Assembly: GCA_029204045.2 (NCBI GenBank) | Contig: CM055069.1 | Span: forward strand, 25,896,825-25,960,824 | Length of the DNA stretch: 64,000 bases | Reading direction: 5' to 3' | DNA from: Tillandsia leiboldiana | Taxonomy: Eukaryota > Streptophyta > Magnoliopsida > Poales > Bromeliaceae | Shown here: positions 9,121-19,599 of the stretch, one piece after another | Layout: each line of letters starts with the position of its first letter | Numbering within the stretch: the first letter of the stretch is position 1 | Program-made: the position numbers and the translations under genes | Notes under the pieces: generated by a model | Databases searched by the model: none | Seen by the model: the letters and a program-made list of their open reading frames with translations, nothing else | What the model was told of the DNA's origin: nothing

Positions 9121-12100
9121 TGTAGAACACCGGGATTTGGATGACGCACCGACCTTGCAGGAAGGTGTGGTGCGGAGGAGTTTGCCTTGGATGTGTCCCA
9201 TTTGTGTTTGCAGAGGAGTTCGGGTTGATTTGGATCCCCGCGGAAGCCTCTGCTTGTTTCGGGCTTTGTACGCGTTGGGTGACTGGTACGGGAAGCTCCG
9301 ACACCGCTATGGGTTGCAGAAAATTTGGGAAACACTTGGAGCAGGTGTATTTTCAGTTTACAGCGAGGTTCGGGAGGTTCCGGACTGACGCGGAAGACCC
9401 GGAGGCAAAAAGTGAGTCGGAACTGGCATTTTTGGAGCCGGTATTTGATTTGAGCACCCCGACTCAATGGTTGAGCTTTTTGAAGAGAAAAAGCTGTGAG
9501 CGCGTGTATTTTGGATTTACAGCGGAGCTCGGGAGGTTCCGGGCGGCGGCGGAGGGCCCGAGGGCAAAAAGTGAGTTGGAGTTGGGTTTTTGGAATTAAA
9601 TTAATTAAGTTAATTAATTTATATAAAGTTTTTCTTTATAAAAACCCCACCCCTCCTCCTCTGCAGCTGAAGGAAAAAGAGAAAGAAAGAAAGAAAAGGA
9701 AAGTGAAGAAGAAGGAGGAGAGGAAGAAGAGGGCTTTGGAGGAAATGGCGAGGGTCTTGAGCTTTTCTTCCCCGAGCGAGGGCGTGGAGCCGAGCGAGGT
9801 CGGCGAGCCTCGTGGAGGTCGGTTTTTATTTTTTGGTTTTAATTGATTGTGGTTTTTGCTTCTCCCCTCTCCTCTCTTTTATTTGTTTGTGGCTGTTGCT
9901 GTCCGGGGTCGTGGCGAGGCTGCGCGGGCCGCGCGCGTGCATTTTGTACGGCGCGCGGCTAGGGAGGCTCGCCGCTGCGCGCGCGCACTTGGGCGCCGCG
10001 CGCAGCGAGCGCCCTGCTGCTGTTGAGGTGCAGCAGGGCGCCGGGCCGCCGGCAGCATCGCCTGGGCGGCGGCGCGAGCGGCGGGCTGCGCGCAAGGCGC
10101 GCAGCACCGCCGGCACGCGCGCGGCACTGCGGTGCAGGCGCAGTGCCGCGGGGCTTGCAGGCCGCGCGCAAGGCGCGCGGCACTGCAGACCCCTCCCCCT
10201 CCCGCGCGGGTGGCCTCCTGGGCCCCGCGCGGTGTGCAGGCCGCGCGCTGGGCGCGCGGCGCTGCAGGCCCCGCGCGGGCGGCCCGTGGGCCCCGCGCGG
10301 TGTGCAGGCCGCGCGCTGGGCGCGCGGCGCTGCAGGCCCCGCGCGGGCGGCCCGTGGGCCCCGCGCGGTGTGCAGGCCGCGCGCTGGGCGCGCGGCGCTG
10401 CAGGCCCCGCGCGGGCGGCCCTTGGGCCCGCGCGGTGTGCAGGCCGCGCGCTGGGCGCGCGGCCCTGCCGGCCCCGCGCGGGCGGCCTTCGGGCCCCGCG
10501 CGGTGCGCAGGCCGCGCGCTGGGCGCGCGGCACTGCGGGCCCCGCGCGGGCGGCCCCTGTGCCGCGGGCCCCGCGCGGCAGTGCAGGGCGCCGCGCGGGC
10601 GGCCCCTGTGCCGCGGGCCCAGCGCGGCAGCGCAGGGCGCCGCGCGGGCGGCCCCTGTGCCGCGGGCCCCGCGCGGCATGGCAGGGCGCCGCGCGGGCGG
10701 CCCCTGTGCCGCGGGCCCCGTGCGGCAGTGCTGGGCGCCGCGCGGGCGGCCCCTGTGCCGCGGGCCCCGCGCGGCAGTGCAGGGCGCCGCGCGGGCGGCC
10801 CCTGTGCCGCGGGCCCCGCGCGGCAGTGCAGGGCGCCGCGCGGGCGGCCCCTGTGCCGCGGGCCCCGCGCGGCATGGCAGGGCGCCGCGCGGGCGGCCCC
10901 TGTGCCGCGGGCCCCGCGCGGCAGTGCAGGGCGCCGCGCGGGCGGCCCCTGTGCCGCGGGCCCCGCGCGGCATGGCAGGGCGCCGCGCGGGCGGCCCCTG
11001 TGCCGCGAGCGGGCCTTTGGGCCCCCGCGGCCCTGCAGGCCGCGCGCTAGGCGCGCGGCGCTGCTGCAGGCCGCGTGGGTGGCCCTTGGGCCCCGCGGCC
11101 CTGCAGGCCGCGCGCTGGGTGCGCGGCGCTGCTGCAGGCCGCACGGGCGGCCTTGGGGCCGCGCGGCGCTGCTGCAGGCCGCACGGGCGGCCTTGGGGCC
11201 GCGCGGCGCTGCTGACCACGCGGCTGACCTTTGCCGCGTGGGGTTGGTTTCTCTGGGCAGTACGGCCATGGGCCGCACTGTGCCGCGTTGTTTACGGCTC
11301 GGCGGTTGCGCGATAGGTTTTCCGCGCAACGCGCGGCGTTTCTCGTCGCCGGTTTGGGTTTCTTTTGCCCTTTGTGAGCGCGGTTTTAGCCGCATGTTTT
11401 CTGATCCCGGTCCCTCTTCTTGTCTCGCAGTTGTGGCATACGGTTAGCTTCTCACGTGGCCGGTGGCGCGTGTTTTGCCGCGTGGAGCTGCGGGATCGCA
11501 TCGGGACCTCCGTTTGGCGCACGGTTTTCGCGGACGGATCGCAGGTGGGTTGGTTTCTCCCAAGGAACTATGGATTGCCTTTTATGCTTCCGAATGCAAA
11601 GGTATCGTATCCTTACTATCAGGTATCTGCGGAGCAGTCGTGCAAGTCGAGGGTTGTCGTTTCCGACTTGGACACGAGTGTTAGTCGCATCGTTAGAGTA
11701 TACGAGTTGTACTGGCAGAGTTACCAGAGGGGTATAGATCACTGGCTGAGTTACCAGATGAGTAGATACCACTGGCAGAGTTACCAGAGGGGTATAGATC
11801 ACTGGCTGAGTTACCAGATGAGTAGATACCACTGGCAGAGTTACCAGAGGGGTATAAATCACTGGCTGAGTTACCAGATGAGTAGATACCACTGGCAGAG
11901 TTACCAGAGGGGTATAAATCACTGGCTGAGTTACCAGATGAGTAGATACCACTGGCAGAGTTACCAGAGGGGTATAGATCACTGGCTGAGTTACCAGATG
12001 AGCAGATACCACTGGCAGAGTTACCTGAGGGGTATAGATCACTGGCTGAGTTACCAGATGAGCAGATACCACTGGCAGAGTTACCTGAGGGGTATAGTTC

Positions 12101-12462
12101 ACTGGCTGAGTTACCAGATGAGTAGATACCACTGGCAGAGTTACCAGATGGGTATAGATCACTGGCTGAGTTACCAGATGTGTAGATATCACTGGCTGAG
12201 TTACCAGATAGATAGTTATGCCCTGGCCGAGTCACCAGGTGGTTACTAGAAGGGATTGAGGTGGCCTTCTAGTGTCTTGTAGAGTTCTAGCAGTTCCCAG
12301 TGCGGGGGCGGAAACTATGGGCGCCTAAGCCTACAGCATGTTCTTGTTTGATAAGGGCTGTAGGGGGCGCAGACGTTCGTAGTTTCCAGGCCTCCCGTGA
12401 GAGAGACTGAGAACTTACTTCCAGCATTGCATTGAGACATGTAGCGATAGATTCATTTACAG

Positions 12463-12500
<38 letters not shown>

Positions 12501-12935
12501 GTGTTTTTGTCTCCAGCAGACTGAGTGGGTGTACCGTGGGTTTTAGCTTTGGTGCCCACTGAGATCTGACTGTTGCAGTAGATCTCACACCCGCTGTGAT
12601 GACAGGTGTTCCTGAGGCGACCGTTCCAGGTTTGGCTCTTTCGGAGCTTTCTGACCGAGGTTTGCGCGTGGCTGGCTAGCTCCTACCCGAGTCGGTGGTG
12701 TCGGTGTTGTGTCTCTTGTACTTTTAGTTTCCACTTTTGTACTTATGTTGTGGGTGCTAGTGGACTGGTGTACTTGGACTTTTCACCGCTTAGTGTTTCA
12801 GCTTCCTTTCAGCTCTGATACTTGTTAGCTATAGATCTCTTTTGCAGGGTAGACGCTTCGTCTGTACGGCAGTTTCCGTACAGACGGCGGATCTGTTGGC
12901 GAGCCCGGGTCGCAGTTCGACCCCGGGGCGTGACA
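9121..12935 (+). repeat. GYP-1 3' LTR (3815 bp)
   Basis: Same length as the 5' LTR and identical wherever compared except A4764 versus T11743. It contains the same TATA-like boxes, GC arrays (9909-11219), 60-bp minisatellite (11712-12240), (CTAT)n and terminal hairpin (12859-12886). Confidence 0.96.
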
Positions 12936-12940
12936 GAGAG
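12936..12940. repeat. target-site duplication GAGAG, right copy
   Basis: Right partner of 2137-2141. SIREV-A sequence resumes after it with GGAGTCAAAG. Confidence 0.95.
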
Positions 12941-13530
12941 GGAGTCAAAGAAAAAGTGTTATGCTCAAAAGATGTGGAAAGAGTTACATCCCAATGAGGA
13001 GTGTGAAAACTACCACCACATGGAGGAAAGAGCTACCACCTCGGTCGTCCGAGTACTGTGTGCAGCTACCACATGTATACCAAGCAAGGTTCTTCAAGTT
13101 TGATTAAATAAAATGCATGTTGAAATACTTGACTCTGTCAAAATTTCAAGGTTGGTATAAGGTGGAAATTTTAATGAAAGATGCTCAAAGAGCCACTCTC
13201 TTCAATAAATTGACTAGATATATTATCTAACTTATCTGGGATTTTAGACATCTATTGATCTTTGTATTTCATTTTCTTTACCGAATTGATGATTTGATAA
13301 ATGCATTACACATAAGATCAAGTTAGATGTAATTGAAGTTGTTCAACTTTAAGGGATTTAATTTTTATAAATTTTCGTTTCATTTATTGGATGTTATTGA
13401 TAGATTTGGCATAATCTATTTCTTGTTGTATGAAACGATGATTTTCGTTTAAAGTTGATACACAAAAGTGCTTACAATCTTTTTCTAGTTTTTCTAGAAT
13501 TTCTCTGAAATTTTCTAAAGAAAAAGTTGG
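12941..13530 (+). other. pol-env spacer of SIREV-A, right part
   Basis: Resumes SIREV-A after GYP-1. It is conserved with SIREV-B (about 55170-55745, minus strand), including three CTACCAC direct repeats at about 13010-13075. No supported ORF. Confidence 0.7.
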
Positions 13531-13531
13531 A

Positions 13532-13650
13532 GCCGATCCGGATTGGACGTGCCGATCCGGATCCCGAACGCATATTTTCTCTACGGGTAGCCGATCCGGA
13601 TCGAAATCACGAACTGATCCGGATCGCGGCTAGGGTTTTATATAGAACAA
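13532..13650 (+). promoter_or_regulatory. promoter-like module before the SIREV-A env-like ORF
   Basis: Four copies of GATCCGGAT(C/T) between 13534 and 13625 are followed 12 bp later by a TATA box (TTATATA, 13638-13644). The same palindrome fills the U3 part of the SIREV LTRs. SIREV-B has an equivalent module at 55000-55165 (minus strand), so the arrangement is shared by two copies. The inferred role is an internal promoter for the env-like ORF. Confidence 0.6.
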
Positions 13651-14163
13651 AAGGGTTTTGATTTCTTTTACTTCAATCTTTTGTTCAAAAGTCTCCAGAG
13701 CTTCTCTCTCTAGAATTCATCCATCTTGGAAGCTTTCAAACTCAAGTTCTTCGATTCCAAGTAAGTTTTATTGATCAAAATCTCGGTTTTTCATATTTTT
13801 CCTCAAAAACGTGATGAATTTCCGTATCTTTCTCGTTTGTGTATGGTTTTTGATCAAATTTCTTTTGAAATAAGAACTCTGGGTAGATTAGTTTTGATTA
13901 TATGCTAGGTATTCTCATGATAAACGGTTTTTTGGCCTTCGATTTCAAAAATTTCGGTCTTAGGGCATATAATGGGAATTTTCGAAAATCATGCGATCGA
14001 TCTATTTTTAAAATTTTTTTTGCAAAACTAATTTGATTCTTAGTCTCTCTACATGATAATGATTGTTTGGGTACAAATTTTCAAATTTTTGAAAATTAAC
14101 AATTTTTTCGTGTTCTTGAGGTGTTGCTCACAGGATTTCCTTTCTCACAAGAAACTAGTAGCA
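13651..14163 (+). other. 5' UTR with candidate intron of the SIREV-A env-like ORF
   Basis: A CT-rich leader ends at CCAA, followed by donor GTAAGT at 13761. The intron-like part is AT-rich and ends at acceptor TTGCTCACAG (14133), length 373 bp. The ORF start follows 30 bp later. SIREV-B has the same leader, donor and acceptor with a 388-bp intron-like part. Splicing is inferred from the signals and their conservation. Confidence 0.6.
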
Positions 14164-14973
14164 ATGGTGATCACCTGGATTATTCTTCTTCTGGCTACTA
14201 TGGTCCATACTAGAGACACTATCAAGCCCAAGAGGGTTAAGAAGGCGAAGAAAACAAAAGATGATTCCGATACGGAATCTGAGATGGAATCGATCGATTG
14301 GGATGAGTTGCAAGTTGAAGCAACAGCACCCACTGCTTCGAAAGGAAAAGCGCCTGCGGAAACATCAAAGGCTCCGCCTACTGCTGCTGAAAAAGGAAAA
14401 GCTCCAATGGAAGAAACTCTCTTGAAAACAAAAAGAAAAAGTGTTGCTCGACGGCTTGGACGAGCTCGAGGTATTGAAATAAATGAAACATGTCAAGTTG
14501 AAACAAAGAATATCGCTCAAACTGAAAATAAATCTGAAGACGAAGAAGATTGGGACACATTTCTTACTGAAGTACAACAAGGTATTGATGAAGAAAATAA
14601 GGTTTACCTAAAGAACAAGAAGCTACTGAAGTCTTCCCCAATACTTAAGCAGCAAGCAAGGAAAAAGAATGTGCCAAGCAATGAACCTCTTGACAATTCA
14701 CATTCTCTGCCAAGAAGATCTCCTCGGAATGAAGGTCAGACTGCTCCGTCAGTCGTCACACAACGTTCTTCAACTTCCAGAAGAATTGACCAAAAGGCAA
14801 ACTTAGAATCTTCCATCAACCAAGAACAAGATAAAATGGCTCTAGAACTCAGAAAGATGTCCAAGGACATACATCAGATGAAACAAGAGTGTTCTACGAT
14901 TTCGGGAATGCTTAAAGGAATTTTGAAAAAACTGGGCTGCACGAGCTCTGAAGACTCTGCCTCAGATGATTGA
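14164..14973 (+). CDS. short env-like ORF of SIREV-A
   Basis: 269 codons from the ATG at 14164, chosen because its N-terminus aligns with the env-like protein of SIREV-B. An upstream in-frame ATG at 14053 would lie inside the candidate intron. A hydrophobic N-terminal segment (WIILLLATM) could be a signal or membrane segment. A shared VHTR motif, basic and acidic stretches, an RR(L/F)GRARG block and a helical C-terminus ending LGCTSSEDSASDD follow. Compared with the 482-residue SIREV-B protein, the conserved central domain (about 250 residues with PQLIGEVLGM and YIIWNRMARYVEHPHP) is absent, yet the frame is open. Function unknown; env-like by position only. Confidence 0.7.
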   Translation: MVITWIILLLATMVHTRDTIKPKRVKKAKKTKDDSDTESEMESIDWDELQVEATAPTASKGKAPAETSKAPPTAAEKGKAPMEETLLKTKRKSVARRLGRARGIEINETCQVETKNIAQTENKSEDEEDWDTFLTEVQQGIDEENKVYLKNKKLLKSSPILKQQARKKNVPSNEPLDNSHSLPRRSPRNEGQTAPSVVTQRSSTSRRIDQKANLESSINQEQDKMALELRKMSKDIHQMKQECSTISGMLKGILKKLGCTSSEDSASDD

Positions 14974-15682
14974 CTTGTGCTGATTTTTAATCTTTTCTTG
15001 TGCAGGTTTTAAGTTTTAGTTTTTAGTTTTTAGTTCTCAAACTTTTGGTACTTGAACTGTTAACTATTCTCTCCATTTTGGTAATTTTTGGCTAACTTTT
15101 GTGACAAAAAGGGGGAGAGAGAAGTATAAACAATGATCCAATGTTTGTGAGAGAAACCTGAAACTATAAAGGTCAACTTGAAAGAGGTAAGTATAACCTC
15201 AACATGAAAGGTAAGTAGAACTTCAACTTTTGGTTTCCATTTGTGTTTGAATGCATGCCTCGACTAACTATTCGACTAACTATTTGGGCATGTAATATAA
15301 CTAACAAGTTGATGTTCACTAACATGACATTTGGATTTTGATTGCATAGAAGATATGTTGGTGTTTTAACTATGATCAATTTACATATCTGAATGTATAA
15401 ATGTCATGGTAAGTATAAATGAGTATAAACTTCATCTCTGTATGTGGTTTTTGAATGATATAAAATTCTTGAGGTATCTAACGATTTCTTTTGTCAAGAA
15501 TGATTTCTTTTGCAGAGAGTATAGATGTCTAAGTCTAGAGTCTGTTTTAGGAGTTTAACTCATGTATTTTATTTTGGATCTCCATTGTAAATTTTTGTTG
15601 TATGGTGATAGCAACAAAAATATCTTTTTGAATTTTCTTGAGTGGATTTATGTTTTGTCACGAAACCGCCAAAGGGGGAGAT
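14974..15682 (+). other. SIREV-A 3' non-coding region with two PPT-like tracts
   Basis: A first GGGGGAG tract at about 15107-15118 follows the env-like ORF, and the PPT proper (AAAGGGGGAGAT, 15671-15682) abuts the LTR. Multiple PPTs are reported for Sireviruses. Nothing else recognised. Confidence 0.75.
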
Positions 15683-17020
15683 TATTACGGAATTTGAGTT
15701 GGCGTATTTCATGAATTCGGTTAAGTCTTGAAGATTGAAGGTAAAGAAGGTTGGATCATATGACTCAATCTCAAGAAAGAAGAATTCAAAAGGATCAGGT
15801 ATGTTTAACTTAATATCTTTGGTGATCCGAATACTTCTTATAGTGTAGAAACACTTGGATGAACTTGTAATTGCATAAATATCAAAAACTGGACATGGGA
15901 CATGTTCAGGATCCGGACCAGACTTTGCAATCCGGATCCCGAAGGGTGTTCGTTCATACACAAGTTCAATCCGGATCGTAGCCTCCTTTGATCCGGATCC
16001 CGAACACTGGTTTTACCATGATTTATGAACGATCTGGATCAGGTTTTTCAATCCGGATCCCGAACGTTGGTATCTGGTGAAACTGTATGAACGATCCGGA
16101 TCAGGCACTTCGATCCGGATCCCGAACCTTCGTTTTTCTGGAAACTGTTTTTCTCGCTACTGCAATCCGGATCGCCGAACTCCGATCCGGATCGTCGTCA
16201 TGTAAAAATTTCAGAAAAGGATAGTTTTTGATTCTTATCTTTTTCCAAGGGTTTCTAACCTATAAATAGACCCTATGATTCTTTTTTCTAGGGCAAGCCG
16301 CTAATCCTAAAAGCCGTCATCCTATATACGGCCTAAGATCCACATATAGAGAAGAAAGGAAATCAAGAGATTTAATCTTATGTTTCTTCATCTATATTGA
16401 TTGATTTGATTCTAGGTTTTCATACTCACATTTTGAGTAGAATCAAATCAATGAATACTTAGATGGTATTTTCGATCTATTTCTAATCTAAGTATTCGGC
16501 GGATCATCACCACCCAAAAAAAACAACGATTTATCCCAAATCGGCGCGTGGACTTGCGTGGCCTTGTGGATTCAAGGTGCTACCGCTCTCGTGGATTTGG
16601 AGCGAGGTACGTTCGTGGATTCGAAGCGTGCTACTGGGTGAAGACCGTGGATTCGGTCGGACGTCGTGGACTCGACGTTGGACGCCGTGGATTCGGCGTT
16701 GGACGCAGATCGTGGATTCGAGAAGCGTCGTGGAGCGAGCGGAGAAGATCAACTAGGAGCGTATGGAAAAGGTTGAGTCGTCTGTGAGTACGGTATATCA
16801 CCTTGTACGTGTTTAATTCTAGTGGATTTCACCGTGTTATCGGTCCTGTGGTTTTTTACTCCGGTTTGGAGTTTTCCACGTAAAAATCTCTGCGTGTTAT
16901 TTATTTTTCCGCATTGGGTTTTATATCGCAAAGATTTTTGAGTGTTTATCGTTTACACCTATTCACCCCCCTCTAGGTGTTTTTTTCCCCTATTTAGATC
17001 CAATTATACATAACCCAACA
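15683..17020 (+). repeat. SIREV-A 3' LTR (1338 bp)
   Basis: Starts TATTACGG, where SIREV-B has TGTTACGG, so the terminal G is mutated to A; ends AACCCAACA. It contains five pairs of GATCCGGATC-type palindromes (15908-16193), a TATA box (TATAAAT, 16261-16267), about eight CGTGGATTCG-type repeats (16560-16720) and a 7-bp-stem hairpin at 16955-16980. It matches the LTRs of SIREV-B and SIREV-C over its length. Confidence 0.93.
16255..16272 (+). promoter_or_regulatory. TATA box of SIREV-A LTR
   Basis: CCTATAAATAGACCC, conserved on the minus strand in SIREV-B (about 51652-51666), with a diverged copy in SIREV-C (about 48592-48605). It lies 67 bp after the last GATCCGGATC palindrome. Confidence 0.75.
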
Positions 17021-19270
17021 AGCCGCACACTCCGGAGTGGCACTCCAAGGCAGCGACCCACACGAGTAAAGTATCTCTGTCACAAGTATCATAATATAGC
17101 AGGACTAGATCACGACTATGCTCAAGTGGGAAAACCCATCCACTAAAGAAACCCCGATCCCCAATCTGATGCAAAAGTAAAGATCCGGTCAACCGCCCGA
17201 AGTCCGCGGTCACCGCAATACCCCACGATCCACAATCAAGTCCAACTACCGACATCCGGTCAACCACCCAATATCCGCGGTCGCCGCAATACCCCACCAT
17301 CCACAATCAAGTCCAACCTGTCCCAGACTCCAAGGTCCCGACTACACTATCCCAAACCACTACTCGAACCCGAGCAACAAATATCATGAGTCTAAATAAA
17401 AAGGAGAAAAGAACAATCATGGTTTCTCCTAAGTCAAATCCCAACATGATAGTGTAGCAATAAAAGATGGCCTATTTAAATATCTATACAAGCATGCAAG
17501 TGTTCTCGAGAAAGATATAAGAAGGAGTATCAGGTAATAATCTCGCAAGGAATAAGTCATCGGTCATAATCACCATCCACCTATGCATGTCCATAAAATT
17601 CTCAAGTAGTACCCACCAACAGGATAAATTACATTGTCCTAATATAATAGTCAATTTCACATGCAAGGTTAAGTGCTAGCATAGCAAACAATATGTCCAA
17701 ACAAGCAAGCATGATTTCCAACCAAGTACTAATCAATAATCCTAACACATAGGGATCTCTCTAATATTCCTAGTGAGCATATCGAAATAGAGGTACACAA
17801 CAACCACCCACCTCGGTTGCGAAGCACAGATCCAACCTCGCCCTCCCCCAAGGAAAACCCGGCTCACTGCGAAAACTGCAACAAAAGCCAAAACGGTGCA
17901 CAATTAATCCCATAATTATCACAATGTCGCCGTCCGCGCAAACAGTTCAGAAGATGGTCGATTTTCACCTACGAGATGACCTCCGAAAAATCCAGAAAAA
18001 TCACCATTGCGATCCTTGCGACGAGTTGTGAATCGAGTACTCACACGTCCCGTTCCGACACCCATGGGCCGAGAAATCCCACAAACACTCCAATGCCGTC
18101 CGAAAGTCCGCCGCAGAAAAAGGGGTCAAAAGGTGATCCGTAAAACCCAAGAAACACTCGGAATGGAGGGAAGCTGTAAATACAAGAAATGTAGCCCTAC
18201 CTATCGTGGAAACACAGGTGCAAGAATCACCCAAAAACTCCTTCGGGATAGCCCAGGGGAGCCCGCGGACCGAAATGCGACGGAAAAGGCCGCTGAAGAA
18301 GGAACGTCGAAGTGCGCCGAATCGCCGTAGACATCGATGTAGCGGCCACCAAAAATTCCAGAACTCCTTCACAAAGTGCAGAACAAAGTGGGGAAGAAGT
18401 CCTCAAAAGGAAGCTCTCGGAGAAAATGCCCAAAAAAAGGAGAAAAGGAGCTGCAAGGGGCCTATTTTACAGGCCCAGCCCGAAAAATGGAGCACTTCAG
18501 TTTTGGGCCGAAGATTCGGGCGCCCGGAACAACCGGGCGCCAAAAATGCGCCCAAAGATGTCGTTTGATCAGCGCCCAGATCTTCATGCGCTTGACACAT
18601 GTCCCGAACACGGGACAGCGTGTGCAAGGCCGCCCGGGCGCTGACGCGTGGTCCGCGCCAGTCAACGCGGTGGGTGGCGCCCGTGAATCGCAGGGCGCCA
18701 CGTGGTCCGCACTCGCGACCGCGCCCACGTGCGCCTCCGTGAACCTCGCCTACGTGAGCCCGCCTATCAGAGGCTGCCACATGTCCCCGCGCTCGGTCCA
18801 CGGCACCCGCGCGTGTTCCGTGGACCGCGCCGCGTGCGCCAGCCACTCCGAGGACGCCACGTGTCCCCCGGCCCAGTCCATACACCCCCCGCGCCTCACC
18901 TGGGCCGCGCCGCGTGAGCCGGCCAATCCCAGGCCGCCACGTGGCACCCAGCCGGTCCACGGCTTCCCCCATGCACCCAAATACACAGAAAACTTCCAGG
19001 TGTCCGTTTTTGGGCATCCGGACTCAGAAAAATACATGCAAATAGCCGTTTTCAAGCGTTTTTCCGTGCTGAATCAAAATTCGACCTCCAATTAGCCTGA
19101 AACCTCTTGCAAGATTCAGCAAAAGCAGCCGAAAGATAGGCTTGATCTAGAAACCTCACTGAGTCCGTCTAACACATCCATTTGGCGCATTACGGGCCTG
19201 ACACACCAATAATAGTTGTTTCACACCACGAATCACGGGGGAAAGCTACACGGGGATCTGGGCCACTACA
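17021..19270 (-). repeat. LTR-6: truncated gypsy LTR
   Basis: Read on the minus strand it starts TGTAGTGGCCCAG at 19270 and is cut at 17021 by the SIREV-A insertion. It shares blocks with LTR-5 and GYP-4, such as a CCACCCACCT segment (17807-17816) and a block around 17033-17085. The remainder should lie beyond the left end of SIREV-A. No ORF supported; predicted short frames look spurious. Confidence 0.65.
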
Positions 19271-19526
19271 GATGACGCATGTGAATAAATGTTATTCATT
19301 TGAATGGAAAATATGTATTCATTACAAATATTAAATTTTATTTATTTGAATGGAAAACATGTATTCATTACAAATATACACTTTTTTATTCATTTGAATG
19401 GAAAATATGTATTCATTACAAATATACACTTTTAGGGTATAATAGAACAGTGTTATATGGTTTTAAATTTTGTTTGTTTAAATGTGAAACATGTATTTAT
19501 TGCAAATATACACTCTAAAGGGTTTA
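19271..19526. repeat. AT-rich tandem repeat, left of LTR-5
   Basis: Repeats of a block with TGAATGGAAAA and GTATTCATTACAAATAT at 46-48 bp spacing, passing into the unit with TAGAACAGTG that continues at 35700. GTTTA at 19522-19526 is the TSD of LTR-5. Confidence 0.75.
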
Positions 19527-19581
19527 TGTCACGCCCCAGCGTCGAAACTGCGACCCGGGCTCGCTAACAGATCCGCTGCCC

Positions 19582-19599
19582 ATACGGGAAGCCCCGTAT
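19582..19599 (-). promoter_or_regulatory. LTR-terminal hairpin of LTR-5 (7-bp stem)
   Basis: ATACGGG, loop AAGC, CCCGTAT. Same place relative to the LTR end as the 11-bp stem of GYP-1 and GYP-4, with different paired bases. Confidence 0.65.

Larger units (their letters stand above)
2142..12935 (+). mobile_element. GYP-1: non-autonomous Ty3/gypsy element, complete
   Basis: Two 3815-bp LTRs (2142-5956 and 9121-12935) flank a 3164-bp interior. The TSD is GAGAG on both sides (2137-2141 and 12936-12940). SIREV-B has the matching empty site at about 55745-55765. PBS and PPT are present, but the interior has only decayed gag, protease and pol C-terminal pieces, so any movement must use proteins from another element. 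I saw one mismatch between the LTRs (A at 4764, T at 11743), which indicates a very recent insertion. Confidence 0.96.
1..17020 (+). mobile_element. SIREV-A: Ty1/copia Sirevirus-like element (3' part)
   Basis: Order on the + strand is copia pol (RT-RNase H), spacer, promoter-like module, env-like ORF, PPTs and a 3' LTR. The 5' LTR, gag, protease and integrase lie before the window. GYP-1 (2142-12935) interrupts the spacer. Assignment to the Sirevirus group is inferred from the env-like ORF after a copia pol, several GGGGGAG tracts after that ORF, and palindrome-rich LTRs. The 3' end abuts LTR-6 at 17021, where AGCCG (17021-17025) would be the TSD; its partner is outside the window. Confidence 0.85.

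Noticed and set aside
17021..19270. LTR-6 region as a host gene with several 100-240 codon frames
   Set aside because: It shares blocks with gypsy LTRs and has a TG start; frames overlap on both strands without domains.
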